The notes below the pieces were generated by a model, which was not told the origin of the DNA, searched no databases, and saw nothing but the letters and a program-made list of their open reading frames with translations. Both the position numbers and the translations under genes were made by a program. Positions 24,438 through 33,256 of a DNA stretch of 40,282 bases are shown piece after piece. Positions within the stretch are counted from its first letter, which is position 1. The number at the start of each line of letters is the position of its first letter. The stretch is from positions 1-40,282 of the forward strand of contig JALOQX010000029.1 of assembly GCA_025459265.1 (NCBI GenBank), written 5' to 3'. This DNA comes from Pirellulaceae bacterium. Lineage in GTDB: Bacteria > Planctomycetota > Planctomycetia > Pirellulales > Pirellulaceae.

Positions 24438-25934
24438 ATGTTTCCACCGATCAAACCCGCGAAACCGCCTCGCATTGGGCTCTACGCCGTGGGGCACCCG
24501 CACTACTGGGAGCAATTCCCCGGCCTGCTGGAGCGTCTGCAGGGTTACGGCCAGTTCATCGCCGAGCGACTCGCCCAGTGGGGTGACGTGACCAACGTGG
24601 GGATGATTGACCAGGAGTCCGCCAGCCGCCGGGCGGCGGAGCGGCTGAATGCAGCCAACGTGGACCTGATTTTCTGTCACGCGGCGACCTACGCGATGAG
24701 TGCTGCTCACGTCCACATCGCCCAGCACTGCCGGCGGCCCGTGGTCGTGTTGAACTTGCAGCCGACGGTTGCCATGGCTTACGAGCGGACCACTACGGGC
24801 GAATGGCTGGCGCATTGTGTCGGCTGCAGTGTGCCGGAGATCGCCAACGCCTTCAACCGCTCCGGCGTGCCGTTTCATGTGGTCAGCGGCGTGCTGGGGC
24901 TTGACCGCACTCCCGCCATCGCGTTGGCGGATGAGTGCACTGCCACGCATCCGGAAGCGGTCGGCGCGTGGCGTGAGATTGAAATGTGGGTGCGGGCGGC
25001 GCGCGTGGCACGCACGCTGCGCGAGGGCCGGATGGGGTTCCTGGGGCACACCTACCCCGGGATGCTCGACATGTACAGCGACTTCACCATGATCACGGCG
25101 CAGACCGGCATGCACGTGGAAGTCCTCGAAATGTGCGACCTGATGCAGATCCTCCCGACCGTCACCCCGGCCGAACAGCAGGCCAAGCTGGAGGAAGTCT
25201 GTCGGATGTTCGTGATCAGTGAAGACTCGCCGGCGGACCCGCTGGCGCGCAAGCCGCGTCCGGAACAGCTCGAGGCGGCCTGTCGCGTCGCAGTCGCCCA
25301 GGAGAAGCTCGTCCGCCAGTTCGACCTCGACGCCCTGACCTACTACTACCGCGGGCGCGATGGGAACACCTATGAAACACTGCAGGAGGCTTTCATCCTG
25401 GGGCATTCGCTGCTGACCGCGCAAGGAATTCCCTGTTCCGGTGAAGGGGACATGAAGACCGCGATCGCCATGAAGGTGTGCGATATTCTGGGCGTGGGGG
25501 GCAGCTACAGCGAGATCGTGGCGGCCGACTATGCGCTCGGTACGATGATCCTGGGCCACGACGGCCCGTTCCACATTGCCATCGCCGACGGCCAGCCGAT
25601 TCTCCGCGGTATGGGCCTCTATCACGGGAAATGGGGCACCGGCGTGTCGGTCGAAGCGACCGTGCGGAAAGGACCCGTGACGCTGCTCAATGTCACGCAG
25701 ACCGGCGACGGACGGCTCAGGACGATCATCAACCAGGGCGAGGCGATCGAGGCCCCGATCCTCCGCATCGGCAATACGATGACGCACGTGCGGTTCGCCA
25801 AGGGGCCGACCCAGTTCATGAACGACTGGTTCCAGTGCGCACCGACTCATCACTGTGCCATGAGTGTGGGCCACAACCGCGCGCAGTTCCAGAAGGTCGC
25901 CACGCTGATGGACTGGCCGTGCGACTGTCTGTAA
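24438..25934 (+). CDS. L-fucose/L-arabinose isomerase-family protein
   Basis: 498 residues. PRIGLYAVGHPHYWEQFPGL begins the N-terminal domain, and GRMGFLGHTYPGMLDMYSDF is the central-domain entry. GEGDMKTAIAMK (335-346) carries the catalytic acid and matches GEGDWKTA of L-arabinose isomerase. PTHHCAMSVGH near the C terminus supplies the metal-binding histidine. It should be a manganese-dependent aldose-ketose isomerase. Because it follows rhaT directly, the substrate may be L-rhamnose or a related deoxysugar rather than arabinose; the sequence does not decide this. No rhamnulokinase or aldolase gene lies in the window. Confidence 0.86.
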   Translation: MFPPIKPAKPPRIGLYAVGHPHYWEQFPGLLERLQGYGQFIAERLAQWGDVTNVGMIDQESASRRAAERLNAANVDLIFCHAATYAMSAAHVHIAQHCRRPVVVLNLQPTVAMAYERTTTGEWLAHCVGCSVPEIANAFNRSGVPFHVVSGVLGLDRTPAIALADECTATHPEAVGAWREIEMWVRAARVARTLREGRMGFLGHTYPGMLDMYSDFTMITAQTGMHVEVLEMCDLMQILPTVTPAEQQAKLEEVCRMFVISEDSPADPLARKPRPEQLEAACRVAVAQEKLVRQFDLDALTYYYRGRDGNTYETLQEAFILGHSLLTAQGIPCSGEGDMKTAIAMKVCDILGVGGSYSEIVAADYALGTMILGHDGPFHIAIADGQPILRGMGLYHGKWGTGVSVEATVRKGPVTLLNVTQTGDGRLRTIINQGEAIEAPILRIGNTMTHVRFAKGPTQFMNDWFQCAPTHHCAMSVGHNRAQFQKVATLMDWPCDCL

Positions 25935-25935
25935 C

Positions 25936-25986
25936 CTGTCGCTGCATCATGTCGCCACCTACGGCGGCGACTCGGTGCAGCGACAG
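25936..25986. terminator. Two-part perfect hairpin between convergent genes
   Basis: CTGTCGCTGCA (25936-25946) pairs with TGCAGCGACAG (25976-25986), and inside it GTCGCC (25951-25956) pairs with GGCGAC (25966-25971) after a symmetric 4x4 internal loop. It occupies almost the whole 68-base gap between two converging genes and is symmetric, so it can fold on either transcript. There is no U-tract, so termination or 3'-end protection is inference. Confidence 0.6.
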
Positions 25987-26002
25987 AGTGCAGCCAAGGC
26001 CG

Positions 26003-28768
26003 TCACTTGAACCACAGCGTCACGGGGGCGAAAGGACGCACGGGGACGGTGAGTTCACCGGCCGTGACCGGTATCGGCACGTCCACGCCGCGCACCTGGC
26101 CGCGCAGGTCCACCGTGTGCGCTTGCTGGAGCGCGGCATGCACGGGCACGCGCACGCGGCACAAACCGTTGTGTCCCGCCAGGTCCCACAGCCGCAGCAG
26201 CCGACCCGCGCCGTCCGGATTCGCGCCAAAGGCGGTCAGGAGCACTCCCGGCCGGCAGATCGTGACCCCACTCTGCTCGACCGGCAAGGAGCCCGCGTCG
26301 CCGTCGGTTCGGGCGGCTTGGAGCGGATAGCGCGCTTCGAGCGCCGTGACGGTCAGCGACTGATCGACGGCGTTTCGATCCAGCGCCCAGAGCCGCACGC
26401 GCGAGGTCCAGCTCCCTTCGTTCCAGAGTCGGAAATTCGTGGTCCACTGATTGTTGAACAGATTCACATACACACGCGCTTGGCGAGGCACAAACGTCGG
26501 GTCGTACTTCCAGCAACCGGGCTCCGCGAGGCTCACCAGCGGGCTGTCCAGAGGGCACAGTCCCAACGCGGCGCCGGAGCGATCGACCACTGCCACCCCC
26601 GTGTTAATCGCGAACAAGTTGCGGTTGGCGCCGGCCACCACATCGCGTGCCGGATCGACGATCGAGCCAAGTCGCCCGAGGCGGAACTGCGGCGAGTCGG
26701 CCTGGAGGGGAAAACACAACCAGCCGGCTTCGGGCCAGGGGTCGGCCGGTTTGCCGTGGATAGTCAGTTCCAGGTCGACACAAGGCAGATCACGGTACAG
26801 CGTGACTCGCGTCGTCACGCCATGCGGCGGCTGATCATCGCGTTGCCCGTCGGACACACTCGCATCGGGCGGCTGTGTAGAGGGCGAACCGGCGAGTGTC
26901 GTGAGCGTCGCCGAGACGTCCGACGCCGAGCGCTGGTAACTCACCGCAAACCCGGCCGGGGTGATCGCCCGGTAGGGAACTTCGGCCGCGGGAGGCAGAT
27001 CGGGTTTGCCGAGTTCATTGATGGCCCAGGCTGCGTCGATCTTGACGTAGGCTCGGACGTATTGAGCTACTTGATCGCGGTCGAATCGCTCGTAGAGATA
27101 TTGGCCCAGCCCCCCCTGCGCGTCCTCGGCGACCCATTGACGACCGGACTGCTGGTCGATCAACGAGCGGATCGTGCCGCGGCGGGGATCCAGTGTCAGT
27201 CTGAAGTAGGGACTGACCAGTGTGTGCCGTGCGGCATCGCACTCCAATCCATCTACGGCCTCCGGCAGCTCGGCGGCCACGTACGTCCGGTATCCCAGGC
27301 CGGGCAGGTCGCGCGCCACGAACGTAAGCGACTCATCTCGCGCACTCACCGGGATGACTTCGCCTCCTGCTGCCGGGCGCAGACCGGCAGGTTTCGCACC
27401 TGTCCAGGCGAGCGTCACCAGACCGTCGCGTGGCCAGGGGAGCGGATTGAAGACGACCACGCGTGGGCCGGCACAGGACGTCGCTCGGGCCAGTGCCTGC
27501 AGCTGGCGAGCGAGCAGCGGTTGGACCAGTTGCTGGGCGGTTTCGATGTAGGCGGTGTGTTCGGCCCACGAGGCCTCCAGGCGATCGTACTTGCCGCTCT
27601 CACGCAACTTGCGCCAGTCGTCGCCGTAGGCCATCGCGCCCGGGCGATCGTAGGCCGAGACCCAGGCCAGCGCGCCGCCCCAGGTGTGTTCGCCATAGAG
27701 CAGGCTCTGTTCATAGGCGGAGGCGATCGTCGGTGCGGCATCCTCGACGGGGACATCCCACAATTGCAGCAGTGTGTGCAGCGATTCTGCCGCACCGATC
27801 AGCGGGCGGATGGTTCTGGCCAGCTGTGCTCCCTGTGGATTGCACAGGGGACCGTGGATCCAGGAGTCGGGCATATCGCCGCGCACCACCGGCAGTGCGG
27901 CAGCTTCCTGCTCCATGGCGTCGGCGAAGTCCGACAAGCGGCCGATCCGCACGCGCGCCTGGGGCAGCCTGGCCTGGGCCTCGGCCAGCAGTTGGGACAC
28001 TTCGTCCGGCTGAGGCGGCCCGTGGTTGTCGCCCGTATGGATCAGGGCGAGCCACGTCCGGTACGGCCAGTCGGCTGGCGGCAGCAGCCCGGTGCCATAG
28101 CCCTCGGCGATGTACATCGTCAGCAGACGGGAACCGTCCGGGCCTTCCCACCAGAACAGCCGTGGAACCTGCGGCGAGCTGCTGGCCGCGTTGCAGCCCA
28201 GGTGCAGAAACTCGATCCCCGCATGACGCAGCAGCGTCGGCAGAATCCACGAGTGACAGGGCACATCGGTCATCTTGGCGTCGCGCGGCAGCGCCAGGCT
28301 GACGGACCGCGAGACGCGCGCAGCGAACCCCAAGCCGCGCGCGAGATCCTCGGGCTCCAACAGTTCCGTGTGTGTCGTGAACGGCAGTCCATGCACGACA
28401 AATCGTCCCTCGCGCAGCGCCTGCTCGATGCGGGCTCTCCGGTCGGCCGTCTGCCCCGGCCAGTCAGCCAGGATCTGGCTCATGGGCCAGCCGGGCAGCG
28501 TCCAGACGAACTGCTGCTCGGGCGGCAGGTTGCGATTCGCATCGCACACCTCCAACGCCTGGTCGATCATGCTGGTGCGATAGCGTGCCACAACCGCCGC
28601 AGCCAGATCGGTGTAACCGATGTCAAAGTGAGTTTTGAAGACCAGAATGACCTGGTCGACGGCAGGCTGCGGTTGTGCGGCGCCGGCCGCATGGCCCGGG
28701 CCGAATCCGACGAGCCAGACAGCGGCAGAGGCGCGGACCAGAGAGCCGGAGCATCGAAAGCATCGCAT
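26003..28768 (-). CDS. Secreted GH38-like / DUF5054 glycosidase
   Basis: 921 residues from ATG 28768, which follows AAGGTGG and starts a signal peptide (cleaved near GHAAGAAQ). VFKTHFDIGYTDLA is the N-terminal GH38-type strand with the zinc-binding HxD; FVWTLPGWPM, PFTTHTELLEPEDLARGL and DVPCHSWILPTLLRHAGIEF follow in the order typical of DUF5054 proteins related to alpha-mannosidases. The C-terminal 400 residues are beta-rich. It probably cleaves an alpha-linked sugar in the periplasm or outside. The rhamnose genes converge on it. An in-frame start at 28885 is possible but lacks similarity. Confidence 0.83.
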   Translation of the reverse strand: MRCFRCSGSLVRASAAVWLVGFGPGHAAGAAQPQPAVDQVILVFKTHFDIGYTDLAAAVVARYRTSMIDQALEVCDANRNLPPEQQFVWTLPGWPMSQILADWPGQTADRRARIEQALREGRFVVHGLPFTTHTELLEPEDLARGLGFAARVSRSVSLALPRDAKMTDVPCHSWILPTLLRHAGIEFLHLGCNAASSSPQVPRLFWWEGPDGSRLLTMYIAEGYGTGLLPPADWPYRTWLALIHTGDNHGPPQPDEVSQLLAEAQARLPQARVRIGRLSDFADAMEQEAAALPVVRGDMPDSWIHGPLCNPQGAQLARTIRPLIGAAESLHTLLQLWDVPVEDAAPTIASAYEQSLLYGEHTWGGALAWVSAYDRPGAMAYGDDWRKLRESGKYDRLEASWAEHTAYIETAQQLVQPLLARQLQALARATSCAGPRVVVFNPLPWPRDGLVTLAWTGAKPAGLRPAAGGEVIPVSARDESLTFVARDLPGLGYRTYVAAELPEAVDGLECDAARHTLVSPYFRLTLDPRRGTIRSLIDQQSGRQWVAEDAQGGLGQYLYERFDRDQVAQYVRAYVKIDAAWAINELGKPDLPPAAEVPYRAITPAGFAVSYQRSASDVSATLTTLAGSPSTQPPDASVSDGQRDDQPPHGVTTRVTLYRDLPCVDLELTIHGKPADPWPEAGWLCFPLQADSPQFRLGRLGSIVDPARDVVAGANRNLFAINTGVAVVDRSGAALGLCPLDSPLVSLAEPGCWKYDPTFVPRQARVYVNLFNNQWTTNFRLWNEGSWTSRVRLWALDRNAVDQSLTVTALEARYPLQAARTDGDAGSLPVEQSGVTICRPGVLLTAFGANPDGAGRLLRLWDLAGHNGLCRVRVPVHAALQQAHTVDLRGQVRGVDVPIPVTAGELTVPVRPFAPVTLWFK

Positions 28769-28981
28769 GGAGGTACCACCTTGCCAGGGGCTGAGGAAAT
28801 CGCACGGCGCCAACCTAAGCCAAGCGGCCCGCCGCGACAACATCCCCCCGCGGGCGACACCCGGCCGAGCTCGTTCCCCCTGCATTCGCCTTGCCCCGTT
28901 TTCGCCCGGGCAGTATCATCCCGCGACCGCTGAGCGTGGTCGAGTAACGGTGGGCATCGTGCCGTCTGGTGGTGGTCTCCC

Positions 28982-30388
28982 ATGCCGTCCAGTCGAACTG
29001 GCTACTACCCGTACGATCTGGCCAAACTGGTCGCGGACCGGCTGCGCAACAGCCAGGTGCGGTCAATTCCTTCCGAGAAACTGTTGGGCAAGCTGCTCGA
29101 AACCCTCTACTACGCCAGCCTGAAGACCGACGAGGGGCGTCCCTGCCGCTGCACGGTCAACTATGTCGATCCCCAGGACCCGACGCATGGTGAATCGGAG
29201 CCCGGTCGCGGGGGCGGCTGGGCCATCGTGCCGTTTGAACAGCCGTTGCCGTTTGATGTGCGTTCCATCACCAAGCTGGCTGAGGCGACCGATCCGACAT
29301 CCTCTTCGCTGGCCGTCTACGGTGACGAAGAAGACATGTTCATCTGGGGCATGGTCGACCAGGAACTGCGGCACGCGGACTATGTCGCGCTCGATTCGAT
29401 CGCGACCCCGCGCCGACCCGGCGTGTTCCAGACCACGATCGTGGGCGTCGGCAACCTGTGCGTCTACAAGGACTTCGTGTTGCTGGGGAGTCTGGAGCAG
29501 AACAACCTGGTGCACGAGTATCACGACGTGATGTGGTCCGGACCGGTCCACGCCATTCTCAAAGAAAATCTGCGGACCACGCTGAGCGAGGAAGCCGCGC
29601 TGCCCATGGGGCAGCTGCCGGGCGATGATCTGGAGCAGGTGGAGGACGAACTGCTGGTCCGCTGGCAGAACGCGATCTGCCGGATCCTGATGTGCATTCA
29701 ACACTATCGACATGGCGGCGGATTGTTGATCGTGCCGAGCTATCTCTCGACCGATCTGAACGTGAAGTACAACCTCACCTACGACCGCTTACCAAAGGCT
29801 GTCGTCGGGTTGACGAAGTACCAGTTGCTCAAGCGGGATACCGCCGACATTGTCGCGCAGCATCGGCGGATGGCAAGCGACGTGCTGCCGGTGGAAACGC
29901 ACATCGACGCGATGACCTGCCAGGATCGGCTCGACGAGCACAAGTCCGAGACGCTGGGGTGCGTGCGGTTCATTGCCGCTCTGTCCCGCGTGGACGGTTT
30001 CGTGCTCCTGGACCGCAGCCTGGTGGTCCATGGATTTGGGGTAGAGCTCCGCTCGGACTCCGATCTGGCGGAGATCTCCATTGCCGGTGATACGCATGCG
30101 ACGCCTCGCTTGCTGCGCAAGGCATCGTTGAGTCAATTCGGGACGCGTCATCGGGCCATGATGCGGTATTGCCACGCGCACGCAGGATCGCTCGGCTTCA
30201 TCATCTCGCAGGACGGCGACGTGCGGGCGACGATGAAGGTGGGCAGCCGCCTGGTTCTCTGGGAGAACATCAACGTCCAGCTGGCGTTCAAGGAAGAGAA
30301 TCGCGGCGATCCCATCCGCAACCTCATGCCCATGCTGGGCATCTTCCAACAGTGGGCCGATTCGGTGACCAGCTGGCGCAGCGTCTGA
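28982..30388 (+). CDS. DACNV sensor plus diadenylate-cyclase-like protein
   Basis: 468 residues. The N-terminal 300 residues (YYPYDLAKLVADRL, LLGKLLETLYYASLKTDEGR, VGLTKYQLLKRDTADI) match what I recall of the 'putative sensor domain DACNV' proteins. The C-terminal part resembles a DisA/CdaA-type DAC domain: VDGFVLLDRSLVVHGFGVEL (DG at 338-339, where DisA has DGA), FGTRHRAMM (386-394, the RHR nucleotide motif) and GFIISQDGDVRA. It is either a cyclic-di-AMP synthase with a variant DGF motif or a nucleotide sensor derived from one. It stands alone, divergent from the GH38-like gene. Confidence 0.72.
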   Translation: MPSSRTGYYPYDLAKLVADRLRNSQVRSIPSEKLLGKLLETLYYASLKTDEGRPCRCTVNYVDPQDPTHGESEPGRGGGWAIVPFEQPLPFDVRSITKLAEATDPTSSSLAVYGDEEDMFIWGMVDQELRHADYVALDSIATPRRPGVFQTTIVGVGNLCVYKDFVLLGSLEQNNLVHEYHDVMWSGPVHAILKENLRTTLSEEAALPMGQLPGDDLEQVEDELLVRWQNAICRILMCIQHYRHGGGLLIVPSYLSTDLNVKYNLTYDRLPKAVVGLTKYQLLKRDTADIVAQHRRMASDVLPVETHIDAMTCQDRLDEHKSETLGCVRFIAALSRVDGFVLLDRSLVVHGFGVELRSDSDLAEISIAGDTHATPRLLRKASLSQFGTRHRAMMRYCHAHAGSLGFIISQDGDVRATMKVGSRLVLWENINVQLAFKEENRGDPIRNLMPMLGIFQQWADSVTSWRSV

Positions 30389-30520
30389 CTCCCCGGCTCC
30401 TCTCCCTCCCCCGGGGCCAATCGTCCCGTTCCACGCTCGCGCAGCCATGCGGCATGCTGCGGCGCCGCGTATAATGCGCGGCAAGGGCGTGCCCAACAAC
30501 ACGTCGCCGAATCGAGAATT

Positions 30521-30691
30521 GTCGCACGGCTCTCCGAGCCGTGACTGCTCGACTCGGAGAGTCGAGCGACGGATGGTGTCGCACGGCTCTCCGAGCCGTG
30601 ATGGCTCGACTCGGAGAGTCGCGCGACGGACGCTGTCGCACGGCTCTCCGAGCCGTGACTGCTCGACTCGGAGAGTCGCGCGACGGATGGC
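30521..30691. repeat. Three tandem 57-bp palindromic units
   Basis: Three copies of exactly 57 bases start at 30521, 30578 and 30635. Each contains CACGGCTC-tcc-GAGCCGTG and CGACTC-gga-GAGTCG, so each unit folds into two hairpins, and the units can also pair with one another because CTCTCCGAG and CTCGGAGAG are complementary. A few positions differ between copies. They occupy the 390-base gap 30389-30778, where no gene is supported; TATAAT at 30470-30475 just before them has no good -35 partner. There are no unique spacers, so this is not a CRISPR array. Confidence 0.87.
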
Positions 30692-30778
30692 AATTCAGTA
30701 GGGTGTGGTTGGGCGCGCCGCAAGTGTCGGCCACGCAGCCCACTCGAAGCGATCAACCCATGCCGTGAGAATCGACGT

Positions 30779-33256
30779 ATGAAGGATCGACCCTGGACTT
30801 CTGTTGTCGCCGTCGCGATCATCGCAATTGCCGTCCCGTCCGCTGATGCCCAGCCGCAGCCGGCCCCCCGCATCCCGCTGCGCATCGACCGCTTTCCCGT
30901 GTCAGGCCCCACCGAGCACTTGGAGCCGGAGGTGCTTGACTTCCGCTACCAGCCGGCGCGGTGGCAGACCTGCATCGGCCTGCCGGACGACCCGTACAAG
31001 ACGATTGTCGGCAGCGACGGTGCGCTCTACTACGAGTACGGGAAACAGGGTCCGGAAGCGTACAACAATGGCGAGGGGACGTTCGGCACGCGTGTGGCCG
31101 CCCGCTTGATCGGTGACGGAGAGCCAGGACCGCTGCACCAGTCGCTGGAACATCCGCGGGTGCCGATTGTGATCAGTCAGTGCCAGGTCGGCAGCTGGCA
31201 GCTGCGGCAGGAAGCTTGGGCGGGTGTCCTGCCGGACGTGGAACCGCCACAGCGCGGCGCAACGCGGATCGACTATCTGGCGGTGCATGCCACGCATCAC
31301 GGCTCCGATCCCGCGACCGGCCGTCTCGCGCTCGACATCGGCACGACATCCCGTCTGGCGCTCGACGCCACGCGCACGCGGCTGCTGATCAACGGATCGG
31401 CGGAAAATGTGTTCTGCCAGTTCTCCACACCGTGCGAGCCGTTGATGGACGAGCCGCCGGATGAGGCCGGGACCGAGGCCGCCATCCAGTGCGACGCTCC
31501 GTTGCGCGTACAGCGCGACTGGGCACAGCCGAACAGTGCATGCGCACCCTGTTTTCGCCACGTGCTGGTCGCCTTCGGTCAGCCGCTGGCGGTGCGCATC
31601 CCGGTCAGCCCCGGCGCTTCGCGGCATATCGCCCTGGGCCTGATCGAAGGCTGGCACGCCGAGCCGGGGCAGCGACCGCTGCGGATTGAGGTGGAAGGAG
31701 CGGCGGCGCGGGACGTCGATCTGGTGCGCGAATTCGGGCGCAATACGCCGGTCGTGCTGCTCGTGACCGGCCGCGATGAAGATCGTGACGGCACGCTGCG
31801 GGTCCAGGTGCTCGCCGCCGCGGGCGCCCCGGACCGCAACACGATTCTCAGCGGTCTGTGGAGCTTCGCGGCTGAGACGCCCCCGGTGGCAGAGGCGGTC
31901 CTGGCCGGTCGCGCGGACGCTGAGGCAGAGGTGCGGATGGACGCGGATTCCCTGCCCCGTCTGCCGAAGCCGCTGACGTTGGCGTGGAACACGGGAGCGA
32001 TTGCAGCGGGCACGTCGTTTGACCTCCTGATCGCGTTGCCCCAGGGCGAACTGGCACGCGGCGGCGTCACGCTGGGTGATGCCGCCGTGGAGCGTCAGCG
32101 CTGTGTTGCATTCTGGCAGCAGGCTGATCTGCCCTATGATCGCATCACGGTTCCCGATCCGGCGCTGCAGGGATTGCTCGATTCGTGCGTTCGCAACATC
32201 TATCAGGCACGCGAGTGGAAAGCGGGCAAGCCGAAGTTCCAGGTCGGCCCGACGTGCTATCGCGGCACCTGGGCTGCCGATGGCCCGTTCCTGCTGGAGG
32301 CAGTCAGCTACCTCGGGCGCGTCGAGGAGGCACGGGCCGGTCTGGAACAGCAGGTGGACGGTGACGACGGGCCGGGTGGAGTCGAGTTCTCCAAGAAGAG
32401 CGGCCTGCGGTTGTGGATGATCCAGCGGCACTTCCAACTGACCGGCGACCGCGCGTGGCTCGAGCGCATGTGGCCGCGCGTCGAGCGTGAAGTGAATCAG
32501 ATCATCGCCTACCGACGCATGACGCAGGATGATCCTCAACAGGCGAATTACGGGCTCATGCCGATCGGTTTTGGCGACGGCGGTCTGGGAGGGAAACACC
32601 GCGAATATACAAATGTCTACTGGACCCTGGCCGGCCTGAAGGCGGCGATCGATCTGGCTCAACTGGTTCAGCCCGCCATGGTCGGAGCGTGGCAGGCGGA
32701 ATACGAGGATTACTGGCAGACGTTTGACCGCGCACGCCAGCGCGACAAGCTGGTCGATGAGGCCGGCCACACGTACGTCCCCGTCACCATGCGGGGCGAA
32801 GCGCCGCAGTTGCCGCAGTGTGGCGCGTGGGCCTTCCTGCAGGCGGTCTTTCCGGGACGCATCTTCGAGCCGGACGATCCGCTGATGACCGGCACGCTGG
32901 CGATGTTGGACGCGTCTGGAACTACGCGGCGTCGTTCTACGCGCACGCCCACCTCTGGCTGGGACACGGGCCGAAGGCCGCGTCGACACTCTACGCGATG
33001 GGCAATCACGCGTCGCCACTGCTGTGCTGGCGCGAGGAGCAGAACCCGGTTGGCCAACCGCCGCACTTCGTCGGCGACATGCCGCACAACTGGGGGAGCG
33101 CGGAGTTCATTCGTCTGGTGCGCCACCTGCTCATCCTGGAACGAGGTGCTCAGCTGCACCTGCTGGCCGGACTGCCGGCCGCCTGGACGCGCGCGGGTGC
33201 CGAGTTCCGGGTGCTGGAGGTGCCCACGTCATTCGGCGACCTCAGCCTCGCCGTGA
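30779..33256 (+). CDS. N-terminal part of a giant secreted multienzyme: six-hairpin glycosidase domain (frameshifted)
   Basis: The authentic coding part runs from ATG 30779 to about 32915, where the frame is lost; the rest up to the stop at 33256 is out-of-frame Arg/Ser/Thr-rich sequence. Signal peptide 1-24 (VVAVAIIAIAVPSADAQ). A beta-rich region to about residue 440 is followed by an (alpha/alpha)6-type domain: LLDSCVRNIYQAREW, CYRGTWAADGPFLLEAVSYL, LRLWMIQRHFQLTGDRAWLE and MPIGFGDGGLGGKHREYTN. This matches the trehalase/GH63-like six-hairpin glycosidases. The sequence resumes in another frame at about 32911 with VWNYAASFYAHAHLWLG, so this and the next feature are one interrupted gene. Substrate unknown. 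Confidence 0.75.
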   Translation: MKDRPWTSVVAVAIIAIAVPSADAQPQPAPRIPLRIDRFPVSGPTEHLEPEVLDFRYQPARWQTCIGLPDDPYKTIVGSDGALYYEYGKQGPEAYNNGEGTFGTRVAARLIGDGEPGPLHQSLEHPRVPIVISQCQVGSWQLRQEAWAGVLPDVEPPQRGATRIDYLAVHATHHGSDPATGRLALDIGTTSRLALDATRTRLLINGSAENVFCQFSTPCEPLMDEPPDEAGTEAAIQCDAPLRVQRDWAQPNSACAPCFRHVLVAFGQPLAVRIPVSPGASRHIALGLIEGWHAEPGQRPLRIEVEGAAARDVDLVREFGRNTPVVLLVTGRDEDRDGTLRVQVLAAAGAPDRNTILSGLWSFAAETPPVAEAVLAGRADAEAEVRMDADSLPRLPKPLTLAWNTGAIAAGTSFDLLIALPQGELARGGVTLGDAAVERQRCVAFWQQADLPYDRITVPDPALQGLLDSCVRNIYQAREWKAGKPKFQVGPTCYRGTWAADGPFLLEAVSYLGRVEEARAGLEQQVDGDDGPGGVEFSKKSGLRLWMIQRHFQLTGDRAWLERMWPRVEREVNQIIAYRRMTQDDPQQANYGLMPIGFGDGGLGGKHREYTNVYWTLAGLKAAIDLAQLVQPAMVGAWQAEYEDYWQTFDRARQRDKLVDEAGHTYVPVTMRGEAPQLPQCGAWAFLQAVFPGRIFEPDDPLMTGTLAMLDASGTTRRRSTRTPTSGWDTGRRPRRHSTRWAITRRHCCAGARSRTRLANRRTSSATCRTTGGARSSFVWCATCSSWNEVLSCTCWPDCRPPGRARVPSSGCWRCPRHSATSASP

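Noticed and set aside
25478-28933. Very long plus-strand open frame (about 1,150 codons) across the isomerase end and the GH38-like gene
   Set aside because: It runs antisense to the recognised GH38-like gene and is rich in Arg, Gln and Gly without any domain; GC-rich codon bias suppresses stops there.
30470-30475. TATAAT as promoter for the multienzyme gene
   Set aside because: No recognisable -35 box at the right distance, and it lies over 300 bases and three repeat units away from the start codon.
30521-30691. CRISPR array
   Set aside because: The three repeats are contiguous 57-bp units with no unique spacers, and no cas gene is nearby.
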